NCBI GenBank assembly: GCA_017856205.1
Contig: JAFMFL010000005.1
Coordinates: 1 to 39,303 of the forward strand
Origin: Flavobacteriaceae bacterium
GTDB lineage: Bacteria; Bacteroidota; Bacteroidia; Flavobacteriales; Flavobacteriaceae
Length of the DNA: 39,303 nt
Direction of reading: 5' to 3'
Below, one piece after another: positions 8,840-16,992 of the stretch. The notes under the pieces were generated by a model. The model had not been told where the DNA came from. It saw nothing but the letters and a program-made list of their open reading frames with translations, and did not search any database. A program made the translations under genes and the position numbers. The first letter of the stretch is position 1. Each line of letters opens with the position of its first letter.

Positions 8840-10331
8840 ACTTGTTTTACAAGAGTTAGGTATTTCGGAGACCAATGCAAGAGAGCAATTGCGCTTGTTG
8901 CAAAAGGGGGCAAATTATGCTCAACTAGAGCGAACCGCTACAGCAAATGATGGCATTTTAGTGTTATCGGAAAAAAAGAGCACCGAATACGTTTTGTTTT
9001 TTGATGAACAAAAATCCAATTTTTCAATCTCACGCTTTATTCCTGCTTCCGGTTTAGCAAGTCGTATGTTTAAATTTTTGCATTTTTTCCTGAATAGATA
9101 CGACAACAAAAAAGAAACCCTTCGAAGTTACTTAAATCGAAACAAAACCTACAAACTTGCAGTTTTTTTGGGGGGGATTGAAAAGCTTCCCTTTTATGCT
9201 CAAATTAAAAATGCAATTACCAAAACACAGAATGGAAGTATTGACAATGATTATAGATATGTGTTTACCGAAAAAGTTGTTGATAGCTTTGACAAACTAC
9301 CAAAAGCCCTAATTCCTTTTCACAACTACGGTAGTGAGCAAAGATCTGCTGCGGTAGAGCAATTGATTTTCTCAACAGAATTTCTAGTAAATAATGGCAA
9401 AATGGATATTCATTTTACCATACCACCAGGTGCTACAAAGGATTTTGAAAACCACCTTTCAAAAACAGTTTCGCAACTACAATCTACAGTTTCTGCTCAA
9501 ACGCATTTGAGTTTTTCGCATCAAAATAGAAATACGGATACATTGGCACTAAAAGAAGATGGCACTATACTACGTAATAATGATGGAGACTTAATTTTTC
9601 GCGTGGGTGGACATGGTGCCCTTATTGGGAATTTAAACGCTATTGAGAGTGAACTAATTTTTTTATCTAACATCGATAATATATCTGTGAGTAGCTATCA
9701 CAAACAAACAGCCAAATACAAAAAAATGTTAGCAGGTTTGTTGATTTCACTTCAAAATCAGATTCATCACTACGCACGCGCCTTGGCACAAGGCGATGCG
9801 ATTGACTTGATTGAAGTGAAAATGTTTTTGAAAGAAAAACTCAACGTGGATGTTCCGCAATCGTTGCACGGCAATCGGCTTACCGCATTTATTGAAGAAA
9901 AGCTTAACCGTCCGCTTCGTGTGTGCGGTATGGTAAAAAACGAAGGCGAGCCTGGCGGTGGTCCTTTTTGGGTGAAAAAAAATGATGAAGTCACCCTTCA
10001 AATTGTAGAGGAAGCACAAGTAAATACAAACGACAAAGCACAAAAAACCCTTTTCAAAAAAGGAACACACTTTAATCCTGTTGATATTGTTTGCGCTACC
10101 TACAACCACAAAGGGGTCAAGTATGATTTGACAGCGTTTGTTGATTATGAGGCCTGTTTTATTGCAGATAAATCTGTGGGGGATACTGAAATTAAGGCAC
10201 TAGAGCACCCTGGACTTTGGAATGGCGCTATGGCAAATTGGAACACTGTTTTTGTGGAAGTTCCCGTCCGCACATTCAACCCTGTAAAAACGGTAAATGA
10301 TTTGTTGCGCCCCATGCATCAATCCACATAA
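8811..10331 (+). CDS. DUF4301 family protein
   Basis: FIPASGLASRMFKFLHFFLN..., RVGGHGALIGNLNAI, VCGMVKNEGEPGGGPFWVKKNDEVTLQIVEEAQVN; recognised as the DUF4301 type. Confidence 0.75.
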   Translation: MKHTFTQKDKLVLQELGISETNAREQLRLLQKGANYAQLERTATANDGILVLSEKKSTEYVLFFDEQKSNFSISRFIPASGLASRMFKFLHFFLNRYDNKKETLRSYLNRNKTYKLAVFLGGIEKLPFYAQIKNAITKTQNGSIDNDYRYVFTEKVVDSFDKLPKALIPFHNYGSEQRSAAVEQLIFSTEFLVNNGKMDIHFTIPPGATKDFENHLSKTVSQLQSTVSAQTHLSFSHQNRNTDTLALKEDGTILRNNDGDLIFRVGGHGALIGNLNAIESELIFLSNIDNISVSSYHKQTAKYKKMLAGLLISLQNQIHHYARALAQGDAIDLIEVKMFLKEKLNVDVPQSLHGNRLTAFIEEKLNRPLRVCGMVKNEGEPGGGPFWVKKNDEVTLQIVEEAQVNTNDKAQKTLFKKGTHFNPVDIVCATYNHKGVKYDLTAFVDYEACFIADKSVGDTEIKALEHPGLWNGAMANWNTVFVEVPVRTFNPVKTVNDLLRPMHQST

Positions 10332-10337
10332 TTCAGT

Positions 10338-10345
10338 TATCTTTG
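10338..10345 (+). promoter_or_regulatory. Candidate -7 element (TATCTTTG) for the riboswitch/TonB transcript
   Basis: TAnnTTTG match immediately 5' of the TPP aptamer; no convincing -33 TTG. Confidence 0.4.
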
Positions 10346-10351
10346 CCCCAT

Positions 10352-10421
10352 CTCTAGGGGTGCCTAACGGCTGAGATTATACCCATTGAACCTGGGCAGG
10401 TAATGCTGCCAAGGAATATTG
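10352..10421 (+). ncRNA. TPP riboswitch (THI element)
   Basis: ctctaGGGGTGCCtaacGGCTGAGAttatACCCattGAACCTGggcaGGTAATGCtgccaaggaatattg matches the conserved TPP aptamer blocks. Confidence 0.95.
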
Positions 10422-10471
10422 TTTAACTAAAATCCATTGTAAATAATACCCCTTTATTTGCCTTTACGCAA

Positions 10472-12679
10472 ATGAAAACCATTATTACATTAATGCTTGC
10501 GGGCAGCCTGATGGCGCAGCAAGCCAAATCTGAGATAGATACATTAACTGTTAATACCGTAGCACTTGAATCGGTTACGGTAAGCGCCCTTCGGGCGAAA
10601 GAAGATACGCCTATGGCGTTTACCAATGTCTCCAAAAAGGAGCTAGCCAAGCAAAACGTTGGGAAAGACTTACCAGTGTTGTTGCGTTTTTTACCTAACG
10701 TAGTTACCACAAGCGACGCGGGAGCAGGCGTGGGTTATACAGGAATTCGCATTCGTGGTAGCGATGCTACAAGAGTGAATGTGACCATTAATGGAATTGC
10801 CCTTAACGATGCCGAATCGCATGGCACCTTTTGGGTAAACCTTTCCGATTTTGCCTCCTCTGTAGAAAACCTTCAAGTGCAGCGTGGTGTAGGAACATCT
10901 ACCAACGGTGCAGCCGCTTTTGGCGCAAGTATTAACCTGGAAACAGACAAAGCATCGGAAAAACCCTATGCTCAACTTGCCTCTAGTATAGGTAGTTTCA
11001 ATAACTTTAGAAATACGATTAAATTCTCCACAGGAATTTCTGAAAGTGGGTTTGAATTTAGTGGACGCTTGTCAAACATCACCTCTGACGGTTATATCGA
11101 CCGTGCTTCTTCGCAGCTTAAAGGATATTTTCTGCAAGGAACCTACACCAAAGCCAATACTAAAATAAAGGCATTGACTTTTGGCGGTCATGAGCGCACT
11201 TACCAAGCGTGGTATGGCGTAGACCCAGCAACAATGGTAGCAAACAGAACCTATAACCCTGCTGGTGAGCAATACGACGATAACGGTAAATTACAAGGTT
11301 ATTACGACAACCAAGTGGATAATTATAACCAAGACCACACACAATTACATATTGAACAAAGATTATCCAATTACGCCAGACTATCTTTAGGATTAAATTA
11401 TACCCATGGATATGGCTTTTACGAAGAGTTTTATGATTTGTGGTACGATCAAAATGTTAGCTTTAGCGGGGATACTTCGTACAGTTATTTAAAGTTGCCA
11501 CCATTAAGCATTAACGGACAAGCTATTACTGAAACAGAAAATGTAGTGCGCAAATGGTTAAATAACGACTTTTATGTAGCTAATTTGCTCTATCATTACG
11601 AAAAGGGAAATCACATCTTAAGTGCAGAGGCATATTACAGTGCTTATAACGGATCGCATTTTGGCGAGTTGTTATGGGCTTCTACCGCCAATATAAATCC
11701 AAAACACCGTTTTTATGAAAACCGCGGAAAGAAAAAAGATGGTAATATTTTTGCCAAATGGGATGTTTCTTTAAATGACAATTGGAAGCTCTACGCCGAT
11801 GCACAAGTTCGCTGGATTGATTATGCCGTAGCTGGAGAAGTTGCCGGTCCTGAGACATTTACAGTCAACGATGCGCATACCTTTTTTAACCCCAAAGCGG
11901 GCATGGTATATAAACCCAATGCTGCCCATCAATTTTATGCTTCTTATGCCAAAGCACATAAAGAACCCAACCGAACCGACTATGAAAATGGCAATCCTGT
12001 TCCTGAAGAATTGAATGACTTTGAGTTGGGCTGGCGATGGAAAACAAAAGCGGCGTATGTAAATGCAAACCTGTACTATATGGGTTATAAAAACCAATTG
12101 GTGCTTACGGGAGCTATTGATAATGTGGGTGCACCCATTCGTGAAAACGCTGGGGATAGTTACCGCCGAGGGATAGAGTTAGACGCTGGCTGGGTATTTG
12201 CGCCCAATTGGAGTTGGCAAGCCAACCTATCCTGGAGTAAAAACCGAAATAAGGATAACTATTTTCAGCGCAACGGAGTACTACAAGCATTGGGCGATAC
12301 GCATTTATCCTATTCTCCTTCGTTGATTGCTTCCGATCAATTGACGTACGCCCGCGACTCATGGTCGATTTCGCTTGTTAGCAAATTTGTGGGAGAGCAA
12401 TACATGGGGAATATTGATGCAGAATTGTCCAAATTGGAAAGCTATTCTGTGCAGGATATTTTATTTCAGGCCGTTGTGTTAAACAAGCCAAACGCACCCC
12501 GTTTGGATGTAAATGTTCATATCTATAATCTTCTTGATGAAGGTTATATTTCTAATGGATATTTTTACACCTATGATGATGATTGGAGCACTCCAACTGC
12601 CGTTACAACCATAGAAGGTGTGGGGTATTACCCCCAAGCAGGACGTCACTTTTTGGCGGGATTAACGCTTAAATTTTAA
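10472..12679 (+). CDS. TonB-dependent outer-membrane receptor, TPP-riboswitch controlled (probable thiamine/thiamine-precursor uptake)
   Basis: Signal peptide, plug domain (VTTSDAGAGVGYTGIRIRGSDATRVNVTINGIALNDAESHGTFWVNLSDFASSVENLQVQRGVGTSTNGAAAFGASINLET), C-terminal beta-barrel ending in GRHFLAGLTLKF. Confidence 0.93.
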   Translation: MKTIITLMLAGSLMAQQAKSEIDTLTVNTVALESVTVSALRAKEDTPMAFTNVSKKELAKQNVGKDLPVLLRFLPNVVTTSDAGAGVGYTGIRIRGSDATRVNVTINGIALNDAESHGTFWVNLSDFASSVENLQVQRGVGTSTNGAAAFGASINLETDKASEKPYAQLASSIGSFNNFRNTIKFSTGISESGFEFSGRLSNITSDGYIDRASSQLKGYFLQGTYTKANTKIKALTFGGHERTYQAWYGVDPATMVANRTYNPAGEQYDDNGKLQGYYDNQVDNYNQDHTQLHIEQRLSNYARLSLGLNYTHGYGFYEEFYDLWYDQNVSFSGDTSYSYLKLPPLSINGQAITETENVVRKWLNNDFYVANLLYHYEKGNHILSAEAYYSAYNGSHFGELLWASTANINPKHRFYENRGKKKDGNIFAKWDVSLNDNWKLYADAQVRWIDYAVAGEVAGPETFTVNDAHTFFNPKAGMVYKPNAAHQFYASYAKAHKEPNRTDYENGNPVPEELNDFELGWRWKTKAAYVNANLYYMGYKNQLVLTGAIDNVGAPIRENAGDSYRRGIELDAGWVFAPNWSWQANLSWSKNRNKDNYFQRNGVLQALGDTHLSYSPSLIASDQLTYARDSWSISLVSKFVGEQYMGNIDAELSKLESYSVQDILFQAVVLNKPNAPRLDVNVHIYNLLDEGYISNGYFYTYDDDWSTPTAVTTIEGVGYYPQAGRHFLAGLTLKF

Positions 12680-12699
12680 TTTCAGAATTGCAGAAGGTT

Positions 12700-12726
12700 G
12701 AGGATTTCCTTAAAATCCTCTTGAAC
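12700..12726 (+). terminator. Hairpin, likely terminator of the TonB receptor transcript
   Basis: GAGGATTT-CCTTA-AAATCCTC followed by TTGAACTTTT. Confidence 0.5.
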
Positions 12727-12731
12727 TTTTG

Positions 12732-12759
12732 GTTCGTTTTGTTTCAAGACAAAATGAAC
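12732..12759. repeat. Inverted repeat GTTCGTTTTGT-TTCAAG-ACAAAATGAAC (possible dispersed intergenic hairpin)
   Basis: 11-bp arms with a single G:U-type mismatch. Confidence 0.5.
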
Positions 12760-12819
12760 GAGGGTCTTAAAGTCGGTAATGAAGGTTTTGAATGAAACGT
12801 AAGACTATTAAAAAAAGTC

Positions 12820-13233
12820 TTAATTATATATCCGCACCGAAGTCCCGTTTTGCTGCACCTTGTAAAACAGTAGGCTATAGGTGGCTCCTTCCGTGAGGGG
12901 CTGTCCTGTAGCCAAACTGTACTTATAGTCTTCACAAGAACAAGAGGCTGTAACGCCATTAATTTGCAATGTAGAGCAACTATTTGGTGTATGATTAGGA
13001 CAACTTGCCTCCCATGCCATGATAGTTCCTGAAAGATTAAACAGCAACAATCCTCTAATCCCTCCATTTGCCCAATACAAACTTCCGCCTTGATAATTCA
13101 GGTTATCAAAAGCGGGAAGTGCTAAATTGATGCTCTGTTCAAAGCGTGTTTCGTATAAATATGGATTGCGTTCTACGCTGTTTTTGTTACAGCTCAATAA
13201 AAATAAAAACCCTGAAAAAACAACATATTTCAT
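12820..13233 (-). CDS. Small lipoprotein with Rieske-like but ligand-degenerate domain
   Basis: MKYVVFSGFLFLLSCNKNSVERNPYL... lipobox LLSC; ASCPNHTPNSCSTLQINGVTASCSCEDYKYSLATGQPLTEGA resembles Rieske boxes. Confidence 0.65.
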   Translation of the reverse strand: MKYVVFSGFLFLLSCNKNSVERNPYLYETRFEQSINLALPAFDNLNYQGGSLYWANGGIRGLLLFNLSGTIMAWEASCPNHTPNSCSTLQINGVTASCSCEDYKYSLATGQPLTEGATYSLLFYKVQQNGTSVRIYN

Positions 13234-13314
13234 GTCTATAAAACGGAAGAAAAAGGAAAATTGTATATTTGCATTCATCCCTTAAACATAAGGGATTTTT
13301 TTAACTATACCCCA

Positions 13315-13788
13315 ATGAGTACAGTTTCATATTATACTGCCGAAGGGCTAAAGAAATTACGAGAAGAGCTCAATCATCTAAAAGATGTTCAGCGTCCGCG
13401 TGCGTCACAGGCAATTGCCGATGCGCGTGACAAGGGTGATTTGAGTGAAAACGCCGAGTACGATGCTGCTAAGGAGGCGCAGGGTATGTTGGAGATGAAA
13501 ATTTCCAAGATGGAAGAAACCCTTGCCAATGCTCGTTTAATAGACGAATCACAGTTGGACGTTTCTAAGGTGTTGGTGCTGTCAAAAGTGCGCATCAAAA
13601 ATCTTAACAACAACATGGAAATGAACTATACCCTTGTTGCTGAAAGCGAAGCCGATTTAAAATCGGGAAAAATTTCGGTGAGCTCTCCCATTGGAAAAGG
13701 ACTTTTGGGCAAAGCTGTAGGCGAAATCGCAGAAGTGACCGTTCCCAACGGCATACTTAAATTCGAAATTTTATCCATTGAACGCTAA
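13315..13788 (+). CDS. greA: Transcription elongation factor GreA
   Basis: MSTVSYYTAEGLKKLREELNHLKDVQRPRASQAIADARDKGDLSENAEYDAAKEAQGMLE. Confidence 0.97.
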   Translation: MSTVSYYTAEGLKKLREELNHLKDVQRPRASQAIADARDKGDLSENAEYDAAKEAQGMLEMKISKMEETLANARLIDESQLDVSKVLVLSKVRIKNLNNNMEMNYTLVAESEADLKSGKISVSSPIGKGLLGKAVGEIAEVTVPNGILKFEILSIER

Positions 13789-14180
13789 TGGCGTCTATTT
13801 TTAGCCGAATTATTGCACGCAAACTTCCCGCCTATATTGTTGCGGAAGACGACAAGCATATTGCTTTTTTAGATATCAATCCCAATGCTTTTGGGCATAC
13901 ACTTTGTGTACCAAAAAAAGAAGTGGATAAGTTATTTGATTTAGATGAAGAATCCTACTTGGCATTGATGCAATTTAGCCGCCGCGTGGGTGTAGCACTA
14001 AAACAAGTAGTACCTTGCAAACGAATTGGTTTAACAGTTATTGGTTTGGAAGTACCGCATGTTCATGTTCATTTGATTCCACTTAACGAAATGGCAGACG
14101 CTACCTTTCAAAAAAAGGTTTCGCCTTCTAAGGAGGAGATGAAAACCCTTGCCGAAAAAATCAGTGCGGCTGTTGTGTAA
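13788..14180 (+). CDS. HIT family protein
   Basis: MASIFSRIIARKLPAYIVAEDDKHIAFLDINPNAFGHTLCVPKKE...VIGLEVPHVHVHLIP (HxHxH). Confidence 0.95.
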   Translation: MASIFSRIIARKLPAYIVAEDDKHIAFLDINPNAFGHTLCVPKKEVDKLFDLDEESYLALMQFSRRVGVALKQVVPCKRIGLTVIGLEVPHVHVHLIPLNEMADATFQKKVSPSKEEMKTLAEKISAAVV

Positions 14181-15336
14181 GCGGTAGTTGAATCTCAAAA
14201 GTCGATCCTTTTTCGGAGCTTTCTACAAGTCTTAGTTTGCCTCCGTGATATTGTTCCACAATACGTTTTGCCAAAGATAATCCGAGCCCCCAGCCTCTTT
14301 TTTTGGTGGTAACACCAGGTTTAAAAATAGTTTTCTGAATTTTTTTTGGAATACCGCTTCCTGTATCTCGAACCTTAACCATTGCCGTGTTTTCCCAAAT
14401 TAAATCAATCGTGATTGACCCTTTTCCCCGAATCGAATCTATGCTGTTTTTGATTAAATTTTCCAGTACCCACGCAATAAGTTCTGCATTGATTTCAACC
14501 AAATCTTCATGACCACTTTTGTTAACACGAAGCGTAATTCCTTTTGGCATCCGAATTTCCATATACGATACCAGGTCATAAACTACAGTGCTCAGCTTCA
14601 TATCTGTTTTGTTTGGTAGTGAGCCAATTTTAGAAAACCGCGCACTAATCGTCTCCAAACGTTTGATATCGCTTTTTATTTGGGCTAATATCTTCTTGTC
14701 TATATCGTGCTGCTCTAAAATAGTTAGCCAGCCTAAAAGAGAAGAAATGGGTGTTCCCAATTGATGTGCTGTTTCTTTTGCCATTCCAGTCCATAGCTTA
14801 TTGGAAATGACCTTCTGCGTACTTTTATAATAGGCAACCACGATACCTCCTAAAAAGAGCACAATCAGATAAAAAGCAATGGGATAATAGCGTAATTGAT
14901 TAATCAACTTAGAATTCCCGTAATACATTTTTTGGTTCAAATTGTCTCCGTAGACGATTTCTATTGGTGGATGCGTAGTGCTAAATTCCTGAATTAATTT
15001 CTCCACATACCCAACAGAGTCTTGCGCTAATTTCCGTTGATTTATATTATTTGAAAAGAGTAGATTTTTTTCGCTATCTACCACAATCATAGGAATGCTG
15101 TTTTCCCCTGTCAGCACTTGAAATGTTAATGGATCAACAGCTTGATTAAGATCTGTGCTAGAGGCTAGGTCTTGCTGTGCCAAGCCCCAAAGTTCCATCT
15201 GTTGACGCTCATCTTGTTGAATACGCTGAATAAGTTTATTGGTGTTCCAAAGTGTAAACCCAACAAAGCAAAGGGCTAACACAAAGCCTGTCGTACGGAT
15301 GTTTCGTTGGTTTACATAAGAGAAGTCAAATCTCAT
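14161..15336 (-). CDS. Membrane sensor histidine kinase, no adjacent response regulator
   Basis: Two TM segments, H-box AKETAHQLGTPISSLLGWL, N-box ENLIKNSIDSI, G-boxes VRDTGSGIP, KRGWGLGLSLAKRIVEQYHGG. Confidence 0.93.
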   Translation of the reverse strand: MRFDFSYVNQRNIRTTGFVLALCFVGFTLWNTNKLIQRIQQDERQQMELWGLAQQDLASSTDLNQAVDPLTFQVLTGENSIPMIVVDSEKNLLFSNNINQRKLAQDSVGYVEKLIQEFSTTHPPIEIVYGDNLNQKMYYGNSKLINQLRYYPIAFYLIVLFLGGIVVAYYKSTQKVISNKLWTGMAKETAHQLGTPISSLLGWLTILEQHDIDKKILAQIKSDIKRLETISARFSKIGSLPNKTDMKLSTVVYDLVSYMEIRMPKGITLRVNKSGHEDLVEINAELIAWVLENLIKNSIDSIRGKGSITIDLIWENTAMVKVRDTGSGIPKKIQKTIFKPGVTTKKRGWGLGLSLAKRIVEQYHGGKLRLVESSEKGSTFEIQLPLTQQPH

Positions 15337-15364
15337 GTTTACGAATATACTATATTTTCAAGTG

Positions 15365-15393
15365 TTGCATTCGCAACAAATTGAGTAAATTTG
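15365..15393 (+). promoter_or_regulatory. Candidate promoter (TTG-N18-TAAATTTG) of the DUF3127 gene
   Basis: TTG 15365-15367, TAAATTTG 15386-15393; ATG at 15416. Confidence 0.55.
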
Positions 15394-15415
15394 TATTAAC
15401 ATCATTAACCACCGC

Positions 15416-15781
15416 ATGGAAATTATTGGAAAAATAAAACAAATAGACGACACCAAAGAGTACGGGTCAAACGGCTTTCAAAAACGTGAATTGGTTATCA
15501 CAACCGAAGAGCAATACCCTCAACACCTTCTCGTTGAATTTGTGCAAGACAAGTGTTCACTTCTTAATGCATTTGCTGTTGGGCAGCGTGTAAAAGTGGG
15601 AATCAACCTTCGTGGACGTGAGTGGCAAAGTCCGCAAGGTGAAATCAAATACTTCAATTCCATTCAAGGTTGGCGCATAGACGCTGTCGAAGCAACAACG
15701 CCACCTCCTCCTGCTGCACCGCCATTTGAAACCATGCCAGATGCACCTGCAAAAGAAGAGCCAGACGATTTGCCCTTCTAA
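15416..15781 (+). CDS. DUF3127 family protein, OB-fold/SSB-like candidate with SSB-Ct-like tail
   Basis: MEIIGKIKQIDDTKEYGSNGFQKRELVITTEEQYPQHLLVEFVQDKCSLLNAFAVGQRVKVGINLRGREWQSPQGEIKYFNSIQGWRID + Pro-rich linker + EEPDDLPF. Confidence 0.85.
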   Translation: MEIIGKIKQIDDTKEYGSNGFQKRELVITTEEQYPQHLLVEFVQDKCSLLNAFAVGQRVKVGINLRGREWQSPQGEIKYFNSIQGWRIDAVEATTPPPPAAPPFETMPDAPAKEEPDDLPF

Positions 15782-15789
15782 CTAAAAGC

Positions 15790-16422
15790 ATGTATCATTT
15801 ATCGGAAGAATTGCGTTTTCCTTCGCCCCACTTGGCCACTGAAGAGGGTATTGTTGCTGTGGGTGGTGACTTACGCCCCGAAAGGGTACTATTGGCATAC
15901 CAAAAAGGCATTTTTCCATGGTTTGAGCAAGATGAGTTTTTGATTTGGTGGAGTCCAGATCCTCGAATGGTGCTCTTTCCAGAACAATTGCGTATTTCAA
16001 AAAGTATGCGCAATTTTTTGCGCAAACATCCCTATGAAATTACGTTTAACAAAGCTTTTAACGAAGTTGTAAAATCCTGTGCGGGAGTTAAACGATTTGG
16101 TCAAACAGGCACATGGATTACGCCAGGATTGATGGAAGTTTACGGAGTTTTGCACGAACAAGGACACGCACACTCGGTAGAGGTTTGGGATGGCGCTGAG
16201 CTTGTAGGGGGGCTTTACGGCATAGACGTGGGTCAAGTGTTTTGCGGAGAAAGTATGTTTTCTCGAGCAAGTAATTCCAGTAAGTTGGCACTGATTTATC
16301 TCACTCGTGAACTAAAGAAAAACAAATACAAACTCATTGACTGTCAGGTGCCTACAGCACATTTGGCAAGTATGGGCGCCACACCAATTTCTCGCAAAGA
16401 ATTTCTTAGCTATTTGGACTAA
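15790..16422 (+). CDS. aat: Leucyl/phenylalanyl-tRNA--protein transferase
   Basis: FPSPHLATEEGIVAVGGDLRPERVLLAYQKGIFPWFEQDEFLIWWSPDPRMVLFPE...VFCGESMFSRASNSSKLAL. Confidence 0.97.
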   Translation: MYHLSEELRFPSPHLATEEGIVAVGGDLRPERVLLAYQKGIFPWFEQDEFLIWWSPDPRMVLFPEQLRISKSMRNFLRKHPYEITFNKAFNEVVKSCAGVKRFGQTGTWITPGLMEVYGVLHEQGHAHSVEVWDGAELVGGLYGIDVGQVFCGESMFSRASNSSKLALIYLTRELKKNKYKLIDCQVPTAHLASMGATPISRKEFLSYLD

Positions 16423-16990
16423 GTGCTGCCACTTCGCGATGCCTAAAGCAGTCTACCACGTGGTCGTTGACCATGCCTACAGCTTGCATATGGGCATACA
16501 TCGTAATTTTTCCAATGTATTTAAATCCACGTTTTTTGAGGTCGTTGCTCATTTGGACAGCCAAAGCCGTAGTTTGTGGAAGTTCATGTGTTTGTGAATA
16601 GCTATTTTGAATGGGGATACCGTTGGTGTATGACCACATAAAATCACTAAAACTCCCCACTTCTTTTTGTATTTCGATAAACGCACGTGCATTGGCAATG
16701 GCTCCCGTAATTTTACCCCGATTTCGAATGATTCCTTTGTTAAGTAGCAGTTTTTCTACATCATAATCTGTCAACTGCGCTACACGGTGTACATCAAACC
16801 CGTGAAAGGCTTCACGAAAATGTTCGCGTTTTTTTAAAACGGCCCACCAAGACAATCCCGCTTGAAAGGTTTCAAGCAAAAGTGCCTCAAAAAGTTTATG
16901 GTCGTCAAAAATGGGTACGCCCCATTCGGTATCGTGATAAGCGATATAAGTATGATTTGCCAAACACCAATCGCAACGAAAAGGTTCCAT
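16406..16990 (-). CDS. tag: DNA-3-methyladenine glycosylase I
   Basis: RCDWCLANHTYIAYHDTEWGVPIFDDHKLFEALLLETFQAGLSWWAVLKKREHFREAF...HVVDCFRH. Confidence 0.96.
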   Translation of the reverse strand: MEPFRCDWCLANHTYIAYHDTEWGVPIFDDHKLFEALLLETFQAGLSWWAVLKKREHFREAFHGFDVHRVAQLTDYDVEKLLLNKGIIRNRGKITGAIANARAFIEIQKEVGSFSDFMWSYTNGIPIQNSYSQTHELPQTTALAVQMSNDLKKRGFKYIGKITMYAHMQAVGMVNDHVVDCFRHREVAALSPNS

Positions 16991-16992
16991 AA

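Noticed and set aside
10346-10360. CCCC-ATCTCTA-GGGG hairpin as an upstream competitor of the TPP aptamer
   Set aside because: The candidate -7 element ends at 10345, so the first CCCC (10347-10350) is probably at or before the transcription start and may not be in the RNA
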